This document shows positions 1 through 11,340 of a DNA stretch of 27,500 nt, piece after piece. The stretch covers positions 25,244,884 through 25,272,383 of the forward strand of contig CM060344.1 of NCBI GenBank assembly GCA_030674155.1. The letters are read 5' to 3'. Every line of letters starts with the position of its first letter. Position 1 is the first letter of the stretch. The notes beneath the pieces were generated by a model that was not told the DNA's origin, ran no database searches, and was given only the letters and a program-made list of their open reading frames with translations. The position numbers were made by a program, and so were the translations under genes. The DNA comes from Stramonita haemastoma. Taxonomy: Eukaryota; Mollusca; Gastropoda; Neogastropoda; Muricidae.

Positions 1-83
1 AAGTGGGAAGGGCTAGCTTTGTGGCTTTGAGTGTCAAACTCATTACTTTTTTCTTTTAAAATGCTTTTTTGTGTGTATTCCTT

Positions 84-190
84 GGCTGGAGAACCCAGGT
101 TCAGTAATTATTACAGTTTTGCATATGTATGAAAACTTTTTTTGTCCACCATTAAGATAGCCGCATTCCATCTTTGGGGAATGATGTCTA
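84..190 (+). repeat. Old interspersed repeat, family R1 copy 1
   Basis: Shares order and much sequence with 16457-16553: TTGGCT-GAG, AGGTTCA-TA-TTA, TATG-AA, TTTTTGTC and the core TAGCCGCATTCCA followed by CTTTGGGGA or CTTCGGGGA. Both copies are in the same orientation. No coding content or terminal repeats were seen. The class is unknown; it may be a SINE body fragment. Bases 1-83 are AT-rich with nothing recognisable. Confidence 0.6.
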
Positions 191-239
191 AAAATGACAC
201 TAACGCCAATGCATTCTTTTTTGTTGTTTTAATATTTTG

Positions 240-505
240 TTGTCATCTACTCGTACTGGCATGAATGACCTACTCTTCAGAAAGACAGAATGGGTTTTAA
301 CATGTTCGCAAGATATCCTGCATGCATTCGCACAAGAGACCATGATTTATAGTCTCATTTGAAAGACATTTGAGGGATTCAAGCCAGTACTGATGATAAC
401 TCCAGGGGAAAAATCACCTTGAATCAATGCCTCAGAGGTGGCTTGAACCCAGGCTACTCAGATCACAAGGTCAAAACTCTAACCACTAGGCTATCCTGCA
501 CCCCC
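240..505 (-). mobile_element. tRNA-derived SINE, family R3 (minus strand)
   Basis: On the minus strand an A box (TAGCCTAGTGGTTAGAG, 493-477) is followed by a B box (GGTTCAAGCC, 450-440). The body after it, about 370-250, matches 19058-19170: GTCTTTC..ATGAGACT-TAAA, GTGCGAA-GCA-GCA, ATCTTGCG and AGAGTAGG-CAT. It is diverged and so old. It is not a tRNA gene, since no acceptor stem pairs. Confidence 0.75.
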
Positions 506-585
506 TGGTAGACTCAACTGCCCAGGACAATATCTGAAAATTCAGCACAGGGTCCCAAGGACTCCTCAGGAGGTTATGGAAGAAG

Positions 586-1490
586 TCAGTTTTGACACAT
601 TTGTCCTTGATAGTGGCAGAAGTCCATTTTGACACATCTGCCCTTGATGATAGTGGCAGAAGAAGTCCATTTTGACACATCTGCCCTTGATGATAGTGGC
701 AGAAGTCCATTTTGACACATCTGCCCTTGATGATAGTGGCAGAAGTCCATTTTGACACATCTGCCCTTGATGATAGTGGCAGAAGTCCATTTTGACACAT
801 CTGCCCTTGATGATAGTGGCAGAAGAAGTCCATTTTGACACATCTGCCCTTGATGATAGTGGCAGAAGAAGTCCATTTTGACACATCTGCCCTTGATGAT
901 AGTGGCAGAAGTCCATTTTGACACATCTGCCCTTGATGATAGTGGCAGAAGAAGTCCATTTTGACACATCTGCCCTTGATGATAGTGGCAGAAGTCCATT
1001 TTGACACATCTGCCCTTGATGATAGTGGCAGAAGTCCATTTTGACACATCTGCCCTTGATGATAGTGGCAGAAGAAGTCCATTTTGACACATCTGCCCTT
1101 GATGATAGTGGCAGAAGAAGTCCATTTTGACACATCTGCCCTTGATGATAGTGGCAGAAGTCCATTTTGACACATCTGCCCTTGATGATAGTGGCAGAAG
1201 AAGTCCATTTTGACACATCTGCCCTTGATGATAGTGGCAGAAGAAGTCCATTTTGACACATCTGCCCTTGATGATAGTGGCAGAAGTCCATTTTGACACA
1301 TCTGCCCTTGATGATAGTGGCAGAAGAAGTCCATTTTGACACATCTGCCCTTGATGATAGTGGCAGAAGAAGTCCATTTTGACACATCTGCCCTTGATGA
1401 TAGTGGCAGAAGTCTGTTTTGACACATCTGCCCTTGATGATAGTGGCAGAAGTCCGTTTTGACACATCTGCCCTTGATGACAGTGGCAAA
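586..1490. repeat. Minisatellite, 22 copies of a 40/43-bp unit
   Basis: The unit is GATGATAGTGGCAGAAGTCC plus a 20-bp half ATTTTGACACATCTGCCCTT; long units have an extra GAA (43 bp). I counted 22 occurrences of TTTTGACAC. The first unit and the last two are diverged (GTCAGT, GTCTGT, GTCCGT), the centre nearly identical, as expected for unequal exchange or slippage. All three minus-strand frames stay open through it, giving long repetitive peptides that are not genes. Confidence 0.95.
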
Positions 1491-1701
1491 CTATTTTCTA
1501 CACTTGTGGCTGCTAATCCACAGTGTTGGCAATGGACTTCTTGGTATGCAACTGACTTCCATACTGTTAATGCTAAACTTCTGCATCGCTTAAACACCGA
1601 CTTCTAAAGCATGGACAAATCAACTTCAAGAAATTCTATAACAAGAAAACTGGAGTGCCTTATGTTGAAAAGTATGTTTGCACACAATGTGCAAGTAAAT
1701 G

Positions 1702-1806
1702 AATTGCTACTAGTTCTAAGTTATATTCTCTCAAAGAATTGCTACCAGCTCCAAGTTATGCTCTCTCACAAAATTGCAACCCATTCCAAGTTATTTTCTC
1801 TCTTTT
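1702..1806. repeat. Three diverged copies of a 35-bp tandem unit
   Basis: Units start at about 1702, 1737 and 1772 with the pattern AATTGCTAC-AGTTC-AAGTTAT-TTCTCTC. Copies differ at several positions. The flanks, 1491-1701 and 1807-2070, are AT-rich with nothing else recognisable. Confidence 0.7.
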
Positions 1807-2072
1807 TTATTCACTGAAATATTTGACATCACTGATCAATTTCTTTTGAAGGATTTGACTTGATTGATTTATGCGACATATCGGCAACCACCCTAGTTTC
1901 TTTCATAAATATTTTGTCAACATGAGACTCTGTTACATTCAAAAAGTAAAAATTTCTTCTTTTCTTTCATTTTCAAAATTTAAAAACTAAAAGAAAATAC
2001 TTGGATGAATAGCTTGAAAGACGTGAATATATATAAACAAAACCCCTCCCTGTTCCGTGCTTTAAACATTCA

Positions 2073-2172
2073 ACAAACACACACACACAAGCACAGGCGC
2101 ACATGCGTGTGCGCGCACACACACACACAACCACACACACACACCTCACACACACATAACACACACACACAC
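2073..2172. repeat. Interrupted (CA)n microsatellite
   Basis: About 100 bp of CACA broken by GCACAGGCGC, TGCGTGTGCGCG and CTCACA. The alternating purine-pyrimidine run around 2098-2128 could adopt Z-DNA. From 2173 to 3410 there is A-rich DNA with poly-A, poly-T and short C runs and no supported gene. Confidence 0.9.
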
Positions 2173-3414
2173 TAAAATCTCTACTCAAATTTTCAAGATG
2201 CATGTTGGGGAAAAATGTCAAAATGTGAATGGGTTGACACAATATTAAAGTGAGAAGATCCAAAAAATATTTCTATCTCAAGTGATTTATAAACATTCCA
2301 GGGGGGGAAAACTCTGGAAAATTTTTTTTGGGGGGACTGTAATGGAAAGAAAATAAGAAATAAATGAAGCACAAATAAAAGATTGAATTAACATACAAAA
2401 TGCAAAAAAAAAAAAAATGTCCATAATGAAACCAGAACAATACAAAGAAACCACCCTCCTACACATAATGTGAACTCAACATAACCTTAATTAAACAAAA
2501 TATTACTGTCAAATAAAAACAATACTGAACAAGCTGTTAAAAACCAATCCTAAAAAAATCCCCTGACAAAATACCCCCCCAAAACAAACAAAAACCAGAG
2601 AAACAAAAGAATACCTTAAAGAAAATAAATAAGTAAAACAAAAGCATCCACCCCCACCCCCACCCACAGGAGACGAAACAAAAACTGGCATAAAACGCTC
2701 GCTCTCTCCTTCCTGCAATCCAAAACCAACATTATCCAACATGTCCAAAATGCAAGGCTAAAAAAGTGACAAGCCCCAAAGTCAACAACGATGACAACGA
2801 TAGCAAGAAGCAGACCCATCACAGCAAAACCCAGGAAGAACGAGGCCACTGACTAATTCACAAAAATGATTCCACTTCAACAAACTCAGGCCAAACAGCA
2901 ACATTCTTGTGTTTTCTTTTTTTTTTTTTAAAACATCTTTACTTAAGCCTTTTTTTTTTGATTGACAGAAACATTTCAAAAATGCTTTTTTTCCAAAAAA
3001 AAAAAACCAACTTAAAGAGGCGGTTGATGTATTCACTGACCAACTGAAGAAAATAATACACCGAGAAAAAAATATATATGATGGACAAAAGACCACAAAT
3101 TCGACATCAAAGTGGAAAATAAAAATGATCAGGAATTGCAAAATCGAAAATCTTTCTTTCTTTGGCTCCAAACAGAACAAGTTTGTAAGCTTTGGTGCAG
3201 CAAGACTGTTCATGCTATAACAATTAAAAAAAAAAAAAAAAAGGACACAAAATGCCTTTTTTCTCACAAGTAACAAATCACCAGCCAAAAAGAATTTTCC
3301 AAAATATACAGTCCAAAAAAACTAAAACAGACAAAAACTTTCGGAAGAGCACACTCCAGCCCACTACAGCAGGCTGAAGGAAAACAGGCTGCGGGAGCAG
3401 ACAATCACACCCAC

Positions 3415-3583
3415 CTAAACTGAACCTGAGCGGGTTGCGTGGTCGAGCCCTTTTTGCTATCGTTGCCACGGTATGACTGACATCAGACATAGAGCGGAGA
3501 CGAAACAACTCACCAGGGAAGTTGCGAGACTTGAGGGAGAACTGGTCGGCCACGGAGAGATCGCTCACACTGTCCGCACGCAG
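3415..3583 (-). CDS. Candidate tail exon with two in-frame donors
   Basis: Acceptor TGCCAACAG|CTGCGT. Two donors are possible: CCTG|GTGAGT after 3514 (70 bp) or TTTAG|GTGGGT after 3415 (169 bp); both end in phase 1. The short form reads LRADSVSDLSVADQFSLKSR then NFP; the extension adds ELFRLRSMSDVSHTV and an Arg-rich end. Composition (CpG-containing, mixed codons) is unlike the A-rich neighbours, and the repeated S-(V/D)-SDxS pattern looks like a phosphorylatable kinesin tail. The family match is not secure; it could belong to another gene. Confidence 0.5.
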
Positions 3584-4119
3584 CTGTTGGCAGTGAACAA
3601 AATGCAGGTGAGATCACAGTGCTGACATGTGACAGTTGTGTTGAGGCGATTGCGATATTTAAAAAAAAAAAATCATGTTGTTTTTAGCCCTGTTGACCAT
3701 AATGACTATATCAGGGCTGTCGTCAACTTGTTCAATTCCAGTAACTTGTAGCGACAGTCACTTTAAATTTAAAATCAACATCTATTCTCCTTAAAATATC
3801 CTAAACCTTCCACCTGAAAAAGAGAGTTATCAAATGACATAGATTCTTAATCATATTATTCCTTAGGGCTTATGAAATCAGGCCATGCTGAAGATGCCAA
3901 CTATTTCGCTTGATTTATCATCCAGAAATAACCAAAAAAAAAGTGTACACCCCCCCCCCTCCCAAGCAATCAAGAATATATATAAATTGCCATATGGATA
4001 AATAAAACAAAGCAGAACACATCAACAAAGACATCCTGTGCCCATCCTGGTGTTTACAATTTCACTACCTGGTCACCAGAACAAAATGATACAGGCAACA
4101 TGTCTTATAATGTCTGGAG

Positions 4120-4239
<120 letters not shown>

Positions 4240-4651
4240 GTATCAGAAAAAGGGGACAGCCATTCTAAAAAGTAACTTACAATGAGTTCCTGTACATTTC
4301 CAATTATTCTTTTTGAACAGTTGGATGTTATACATTAAAGGACAATCAACAATTTCGCTGGGGTTTCTTTCTTCTTTTTTTTTCAATATAAACAAGTCAA
4401 CTGACCAGTACATACTCAACCATTCTGTTTCAATGTTAAACAAAATATAAACTTTTTCCACTTTAGGGATACAGCAGTGTAGTGAGAGAGAGACACATAC
4501 AACGGTCCGATTTCTGTGTTGATTATATTACCATGAAATACGTACACTCAACCCTTTAACTTCAGTGTTAGGATGTAAGCTCTATACACAATCATTTCGC
4601 CGAATGCTGTGTTAAACTTCACATTTTGTTCTGAATCAAATTCTTCTTGGC

Positions 4652-5035
4652 GGACACCATGGCCCAGTAGTTAAGACCATTTGTCTTCAATCCCATGAGA
4701 CCATGAAGTCCTGGGTTTGAATCTCGGCAGCGTCTGGTAAATTAAGGGTGGGAATTTTTACAATCTCCCAGGTCTAACTTCAAGTGCAGACCTGCAAAGT
4801 GCCTTAATTCCCTTTGTGTACATATACACATGCAGAAGATCAGATATGCACGTTAAAGGTCCCAAAATTCACGTCAGTGCTTGGTGGGTTATGGAAACAC
4901 AAACATATCCAGCATACATCCCCAAAGTCAGAATGCAGCTACCTTCGTGGTGGGCAAAACCAGTCGCAAATGAAAAATCTCCCCATTGGAGAACCTGGAG
5001 CTCTAGCCAAGGAACATAACAAAAACCTTCCTCTT
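4652..5035 (+). mobile_element. tRNA-derived SINE, family R2 copy 1
   Basis: A box TGGCCCAGTAGTTAAGACC (4660-4678) and B box GGGTTTGAATCTC (4713-4725), then a body shared with 23405-23785: AATTTTTAC-ATCTCCCAGGT, GCAGACCTGC, GTGCCTT-ATTCCCTT and TATGGAAACACAAACATA. The head resembles a Leu- or Ser-type tRNA. I recall this family from caenogastropod sequences, which supports the taxonomic guess. The acceptor stem is absent, so it is not a tRNA gene. Confidence 0.85.
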
Positions 5036-5062
5036 CAATGTTAGCAGAATACAATTTTTCTG

Positions 5063-6189
5063 TTAACCCTAGTAGCGCTGTAATAACGGCAGCAGTACTA
5101 GGTGCTGCTGGCTGAATTAACAGCAGCCATTGTTGATTTGCAGTAGGGTGGGGTCAAACAACTCTTGATATTGATATGTAAAACTAAACTAAGTGTGTAA
5201 AGTTGTAAATCACTGGAAAGCTTAGATAACAAGCTTTTAAAAGAGTGAAATTTTATAGCAGCATGTAGTGTTTATGATAATGTAAAAAATAAATAAAGTT
5301 TAAAAACTGCGCGTGCACTACCAATCACTGTTGCGATGTCGGTGACCCAGATTGATTTTAACACGATATGCAATGTTGTTGCGGTGCAAAAATGTCATGA
5401 TTCGATAAATACTGTCTCTTGACATAAGTTTTGAAAAAATAAAGAGCTTCCGTGGCTTTATCGGTCGTCAAATACTCGGAAAAGTCCAGCGAAATGATCG
5501 ACGCGATCGCGATCGTCATGGCGGTGAACACTTATTTCGTGCGAACTGGCGGCGTTCTATGACGAAAATACGACAATCACTTGATTTCGTGTGATGCAAA
5601 GTACTCGACAGCATATAGAAATGACTTAAAAACAGTTATTTCGAAGCCGTGTTGCGTTAAAATAAAGTAAAACAATGTATGACATCGAAATCGCCCGGTA
5701 GCTATGAAGTGCTTTGGACAAAACTTAGCGCCGCTCGATTCAGTCCGATCGCGATCAATTTTTCCGAAGTTTTTCAAAAATATTTCACAATCCTTACCTT
5801 ATCGTCTCTATTATCGTTTAATTCAACCAAATCCAGCCTCTAAAACTCCTCATCGCCGTCAATATCGTCAAAAAACTCGAAAAATACTTCGAGTGATACG
5901 AGCGCAAACACTTTGCCGCCATTTTGTTTTCAGGCGATCGACGTTTGTCCAAAAAAAATAAAAAATACACCTCTAAACCAATCAGAATCCTCGTTGCTTG
6001 CGACTGCGGACGACCTTCACCCATTTCTGCGGCCCTACAATGGCCTTCACGTTCATTGGATGACCTTTGAAAGCGAAAGAAAGCCTTCAATTACGATCAC
6101 CGACGTCATGGCGGATTATTCCGGGAGCCGCCAGAAAAGCTGCACTACGTCACTCCGGAGTAATCCGGGAACCGCGCTACTAGGGTTAA
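5063..6189. mobile_element. piggyBac-like non-autonomous element with TTAA duplications
   Basis: The element proper is 5067-6185 (1119 bp). It starts CCCTAGTAGCGC and ends with the exact reverse complement GCGCTACTAGGG, flanked by TTAA at 5063-5066 and 6186-6189. piggyBac-superfamily transposons insert at TTAA, and the classic insect piggyBac also begins CCCTAG. The interior has no transposase-length frame, so it would need an enzyme made elsewhere. The interior is CpG-rich (for example 5490-5530 and 6100-6180, including repeated CCGGGA and GATCGCGATC) against CpG-poor surroundings, and small hairpins (CAGCAG 5090-5095 with CTGCTG 5105-5110) sit just inside the left end. The intact ends suggest a fairly recent insertion. 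Confidence 0.85.
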
Positions 6190-6398
6190 ATGTTCTGTTA
6201 GAAGAGTTAGATTAGCCAAATGGTTGGCATAAAAATAAATACATCTCTGATGCAGCATATTTTCATTACAATGACCATGTTTAGGGCAATTTATCGGCAT
6301 TTGAATGATCAATAACTCTTTTTGTATAATACGGCAATACTCTGTTGATCATTTTGGTTTTGTACTGGGATGGTGCATACATTTCACAAGAGTGTAGA

Positions 6399-6417
6399 TG
6401 TGTGTGTGTGTGTGTGT

Positions 6418-6483
<66 letters not shown>

Positions 6484-6491
6484 GTGTACAC
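6399..6491. repeat. (GT)n microsatellite
   Basis: Roughly 40 GT repeats with one GG break at 6418-6419. From 6492 to 7260 the sequence is AT-rich intergenic or intronic DNA with a C7-A-C14 run at 6862-6883 and no gene. Confidence 0.95.
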
Positions 6492-7264
6492 ATGCATGTG
6501 TTTTTGTGAGTGCATGCCTAACAAACACGCTATATGTTTCTGCAAAGTAAACCAGGCTATGCAATCATGCAAGAAAGCACAGCCATTACTGTTTAATTGG
6601 TTTAGATACAATACAAATAGATATGTCTGATAATAAACTCATTCCAGAACATACAGATCAGCATTTACATGCTTTCGTATTTATGCAAGATGTGCACACA
6701 TGTAAGGAATGTATAGATATGTATATATCTAGGCTTTCACAATAATAACGTATTTTGAATGATGGGAATCTTATTTTTTCCCCTCCTCACATGTTATCAA
6801 GAACCACACACACAGCACTGACAGAAACTCCTTTTTTTTTTTCTTAAAAGAAATAAAATTACCCCCCCACCCCCCCCCCCCCCATCCCGAAAATAAATAA
6901 AAGTTGAAGCTGTCCTTCACAAAGCATAAAATGAAGTTGTATTAAACGAAACAATAAAAAGTTGAGAGAGATCACAATTCGAAACACACAAATGTTAAAC
7001 CTCCATACATATAACTGGGTTCCACATTATCTGAAAAGCAATCATGACTGCTACTGCACAGGTTAACACCAACACACAAACTATTACTAACATTGCATGT
7101 ACACAAAGACAAAAAAAGAGTACTCGAGAAAGAAAATGAGAGATTGATAAAAACAAGGTGGACTCAATCAAACCCACAGTATCATTTCCACGTCTCTTAC
7201 CCACACATAAAGCAGACTTTAACACTTAAGTTTCTCACCGCACCAAAAGGTTAGTCAGTTACCA

Positions 7265-7745
7265 ATGCAAGCAAAGTGCCCAAACCTACATTTAAGATGT
7301 TATATACTTTGAAATGTTATGTTGAGATTGTTCTTCAGCCATGACAAACTCTCAGCTTAACAAGCTGTACTTTCCAATAGAGAAGAAGAAAAAAAATCTC
7401 TTAAGTTGAAGAAGTTGTTGTGACTGAATTTATGTCCCAGTCAAGATTTTTGATTTCAGCAATTGACTCACAATATAGCTGCCTATATGGCCAGGCTCTT
7501 TCAAACAGTCACACATGCAAACTTCTCATCATCCAGTGTGTACTTCTGGTCTCACAGTGATTCTCAGGTGGGATGAGATAGAATAGTGCATGTTCTAGGT
7601 GGCCCCCCTAGTGTTAGTTATGCTAGGGAATGCCCAACAACAATAACCATGAAGTGCTTGACATAAAAAAACTGCACCTTCTCAGAAAATAGCAATCAAG
7701 TTCTGTGCCACCAATTTTCACAGCTGAAGCATTTAATAATAATAA
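7265..7745 (-). repeat. Old interspersed repeat, family R4 copy 1
   Basis: Collinear with 12785-13170: AGTGCC-A, CTACATT-A, TTGTTCTTCAG-like, CTTA-CA-AAC-TG, GCTGCCTATATGGC-AGG, TACTT-TGG-CTCAC-GT-ATTCT, GATGAG and GGAA-GCCCAACAAC. A (TAA)n run follows at 7736-7750. Orientation is inferred from the better preserved copy, which has a tRNA-like head on the minus strand. Confidence 0.65.
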
Positions 7746-8128
7746 TAATATATTATTGTCATATAAAAAATAACAAGGAACCGTACTACTATTCAAGTGC
7801 AAAAGTCGACTCAGTTTTGACCTAAAAAAAAATCATAAACCAATAACTATTTTTTAATCACACAAAGTAAAGAACGCCTCTTCAAAATAGAACCTGAAAC
7901 CAAGACTTTCACCCTCTGATATAAAAAACAATTCTCCATTTTTTTTAAACCTTCACAAATGCTCAGTATGCAGATAAGATTGTTGACTCCAAACTGCCTA
8001 GTATGGAGTGAGTTAAGGTATATGCATGGTACTCTCTCTCTCTATCTCACACTTTTTACATATGACATATTTTAATTATTAGGAGCCAATGGACTGTGCA
8101 AAGCTGAGTATAAAACATAAGCTGGGAA

Positions 8129-8265
<137 letters not shown>

Positions 8266-8622
8266 TGTGCATTCTCTAAAAAGAAGAACTGGGCAGCTAA
8301 AGATCTTTCAGAAAACCCCCCCCCACAAAAAAACAACCCCCAAACAACCTGAAACTCCCATTCTTCTTCATCAAACTCCAAGTCAGCAACTACTGTTGTT
8401 AGTTATAAATAGGAGCAAAAATGCCTTGCCCTGCTGTTAAGCACTTGACAAGTCGGGCCCAGTTCATCTGACTTCAACCTTTCAAGCCTTTCAAGAAAAA
8501 AGGCAGGGAGAGAATGGATCAAGAAGGCAGAAAACAGATAAGAAAGAGGTGACAAGAACAAGGAGAAAACAAAAAGGGGACGAAATAAAAAGGGAATTCC
8601 TATCACAACATTTTCAGAAGGT

Positions 8623-8640
8623 GGGGGGGGGGGGGGGGGG
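8623..8640. repeat. G18 homopolymer
   Basis: Eighteen consecutive G on the plus strand. The following stretch 8641-8966 is mixed low-complexity sequence with (GGAGA)n at 8910-8935 and no supported gene. Confidence 0.9.
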
Positions 8641-8966
8641 ATGCTATTCATACTGACAGGGCCGGCCCCAGCAACCCCTACACGGTAACTCCTATTCTAG
8701 CGAGAATTTTAATCTTAACCTTCTTTTGTTCCCTTTTCATCAGGACAGTATGTTCTTTCCACAAAAAAAGTGACACATAAATGTGCTTCTTTTTTTTAAA
8801 GTTTATTCTTTCCACAACAACAACAAAAAAACAAACAACAGACAACGTGTGTGTTTTACCACAGAGAACATACACACCAGTTGATTTTTTGTTTATAAAA
8901 AAAAAAAGCGGGGAGAGGAGAGGAGAGGAGAGGATGGGGTGGGTGCAGAGAGCGAAGAGGATATAC

Positions 8967-9002
8967 CTGATGCTGTAGCAAACCAGTAGGAGATGAGAAG
9001 AT
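8967..9002 (-). CDS. Candidate 36-bp exon (12 codons)
   Basis: On the minus strand an acceptor CGGCCTTACAG and a donor CATCAG|GTATAT enclose 36 bases, phase 0/0, reading IFSSPTGLLQHQ. The pyrimidine tract is good and the donor fair. The residues are not recognised. It fits the phase-0 chain exon L, PNQGQ, this exon, 3583-3415, but only splice evidence supports it. Confidence 0.3.
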
Positions 9003-9009
9003 CTGTAAG

Positions 9010-9576
9010 GCCGCAAACACACACACACAGACAAAGAGAAGAAACCGTTAGTCACCAGCACACACCTGGCGTGCATGCACACACAGTAGGTGCATGCATG
9101 CACATGCACACACTTACCTACCTCCTCACCACCCTCCATCATCAGTTATAATAGCCGAAGTATTTAGACTACAGGAACAAAAAATAAGGAGAAAAAAAAA
9201 AAGAGTTTGTTTAGGCAAAACACACAAGCGCCCCCCCCCTCCCCCTTCACCCAAAGAAACAATAGAAAATAAAATAAACAAATTATTGATTTAAAAAGAA
9301 AAAAACAAAGAAAACAAAACCATAAAAAGGAGAAAAAAAATCCAGGGTTTGGCTAAAAAAAAACCCATCCCAAAACAACCAATAACACACAACCGAGAAA
9401 AAAAAACAACTTGACAATCCAACAGAAAAAAAAAGAAAATTAGAGAACAAAAAACAAGTCTGGCAAAAACATACAGAAAAAAAACCCAAACACAAAAAAT
9501 TACATTAAAAAATTGATGTTGGTTTAATCAGAATACAAAGGAAACAACCAACAACACAAAAAATGAAGAAAATACC
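9010..9576. other. A-rich stretch without recognisable gene
   Basis: Short CA and GCATGCA repeats occur to 9115, then about 400 bases rich in A runs on the plus strand with a short C/T island at 9231-9247. Stop codons and low complexity exclude a credible coding region. Confidence 0.7.
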
Positions 9577-9946
9577 AGCCGCCATGGCGCAGTGGTTAGC
9601 GCCGTGGATTCCGGACTGGAAGGTCGCGGGTTCGAATCCCATAAGTCATAGGGATTTTTTCGGGCTCCGGCCGGCTCCTACCCAGAGTGAGTGTGCTGTG
9701 GGCTCAGTGGGGAGACTGGGACCACACAGTCGAGCTTCATCCACTTTACGGATGCGAATTTGAGAGTGTTGCTCAAATTACCTGACCAACACTGCAGGTG
9801 TCTGTATCTCTCGGGCCTGGTTGACGCCGGGATATATTATGACAGTAAGCGTAGAGAACAACCCTGTCAAGTAGTCTCAAAGCGGATGCACCTCCACAGC
9901 AGCATCATTACATCATCCTCATCATCATTGATCATCATGCAATAAT
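9577..9946 (+). mobile_element. tRNA-derived SINE with CAT-rich tail
   Basis: A box TGGCGCAGTGGTTAGCGC (about 9585-9602) and a perfect B box GGTTCGAATCC (9629-9639), the RNA polymerase III internal promoter. A GC-rich body follows, then a tail of ATCATCATC-type repeats and AATAATAAAA at 9940-9950. The 5' GCCGCCA has no pairing partner after the T arm, so this is a SINE head and not a tRNA gene. The perfect B box suggests a young copy. Confidence 0.85.
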
Positions 9947-9949
9947 AAA

Positions 9950-10411
9950 AATTGCCTCTGATTCGGTGGCCTCCGTTGCTCTGGTCTCATGGTGACCTCA
10001 GATTCGGTTTCCCCATACGCTTCTGTGCCTGTGGTGAATTTGTGTCAAAGCCTTTGGGGTTGGGGGTTCGCGGGGAGGCGGTCGTTGGAGGGACGTTGTG
10101 GTGGTCGCCACCTTGGGTGGGTGACTCACTCAGTCTGGCTCCGCGACTAATACTGTCGTTAGTAGGGGGCTTAGTAGGTGGTGTCCTGCGTATGTTAGCT
10201 CAGAACAGGCACCACTGAACACCACCAAAGTGACCCAGCAGAAGTGCAGGGCCCCTCTGGCTGGTGGCCCCGCGGCGGCCTAATATTGATGAGCTCCCTG
10301 TGGACTCCCGACCCCGGGGGTGAGACACAACGAATCTGGGTATGGCTGTGGCGGGGAGATTGAAATGAGCGGCGTGGGAACAGCAGTACGGGAACGTCAC
10401 AGAAGACGAGG

Positions 10412-10447
<36 letters not shown>
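9950..10447 (+). mobile_element. Unclassified retroposon with A32 tail
   Basis: A GC- and CpG-rich block, sharply unlike its A-rich surroundings, ends at a pure A32 run (10416-10447), the mark of a retroposed copy on the plus strand. No family protein motif was found; the only long frame (9952-10218) is unrecognised. It directly follows the SINE at 9577-9946, so the two could be one composite or nested insertions. It could be part of a LINE or a longer SINE. Confidence 0.55.
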
Positions 10448-10455
<8 letters not shown>

Positions 10456-11157
10456 TGAACTGTTGCTTTCAGCCAAAGCACACAGATTAAAAAAAAAATT
10501 AAAAAAAAATGATTACCTCTACCGAAACACGCGAGAAAAATGAACAATAACAAGACAAAGAATAATGTGAAAGATTTCTTGATTTTGGCCAAAACAAAAC
10601 AAAAAAACAAGGGACAAAAAAAAAAGAAATAAAAGATTTGTCAGTTTTAGTCAAATCACAACAAAAAAATCAAGCACCAACAGAAAAGAAAAGAAAAAAA
10701 ATGAATGACTGCACTAAAGATTCAGAAAAAACTCCAAGGTAGATTGAAAGAGCATGAAAACAAGAGGAAACAAAAAGAGAGAACGCAGCACACATTTAGC
10801 AGTAGCCTCAAAGTTGTGCATGACCTTATGAACACTCTCTTGCCTTTACCCCAGTTAGCGCGCACGCGTGCGCGCATGCACACACACACACACACACACA
10901 GGTACACACTACACACGCACAATCCGTTCATCTTTCAACACAAGACACTTCCAACAAGTCATGAAGACAAACCGAGCAGTGAAAATACTCAAGATTATTG
11001 CTGACTTGTGTCTGCTCATATTCTTTCCCACATGCATGTTTGCATGCACGCAAAAGTGCACACATGCATAAGCATTCATGCTCACCCAGGCATACTCTCA
11101 TACTAATGAATATCAGGCGTATCACAAAACTCCAACACACTCAGATATGAGCATGCA

Positions 11158-11247
11158 TACACACACACACACACAGTGACACACACATACACACAGCGAC
11201 ACATACAGTGACACACACACACACACAGCGACACACACACACACTCA

Positions 11248-11323
<76 letters not shown>
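11158..11323. repeat. (CA)n microsatellite, interrupted then pure
   Basis: Interrupted by GTGACA and GCGACA units in its first half (ACACAGCGACACA repeated), then about 37 pure CA. The stretch 10448-11157 is A-rich with a shorter CA run (10878-10900) and no gene. Confidence 0.95.
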
Positions 11324-11326
<3 letters not shown>

Positions 11327-11340
11327 CCCCAGACACCTCA

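Noticed and set aside
586..1490. CRISPR-like array
   Set aside because: The units are contiguous with no unique spacers, and the genome is eukaryotic.
486..1597. Three long overlapping minus-strand frames of 293-343 codons
   Set aside because: They are all three frames of the 40/43-bp minisatellite; the peptide repeat is the same DNA read in shifted phases, with no splice or family support.
5440..6180. CpG-rich stretch as a promoter or CpG island
   Set aside because: It lies wholly inside the piggyBac-like element; composition is explained by the insertion.
9094..9142. Exon ending at the strong donor GTAAGTGTG (minus, near 9119)
   Set aside because: All three frames back to the nearest acceptor (CTGTAG, about 9170) contain stops or leave only a few codons.
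9577..9650. Functional tRNA gene
   Set aside because: A and B boxes are good but the 5' GCCGCCA has no pairing acceptor strand after the T arm; it is a SINE head.
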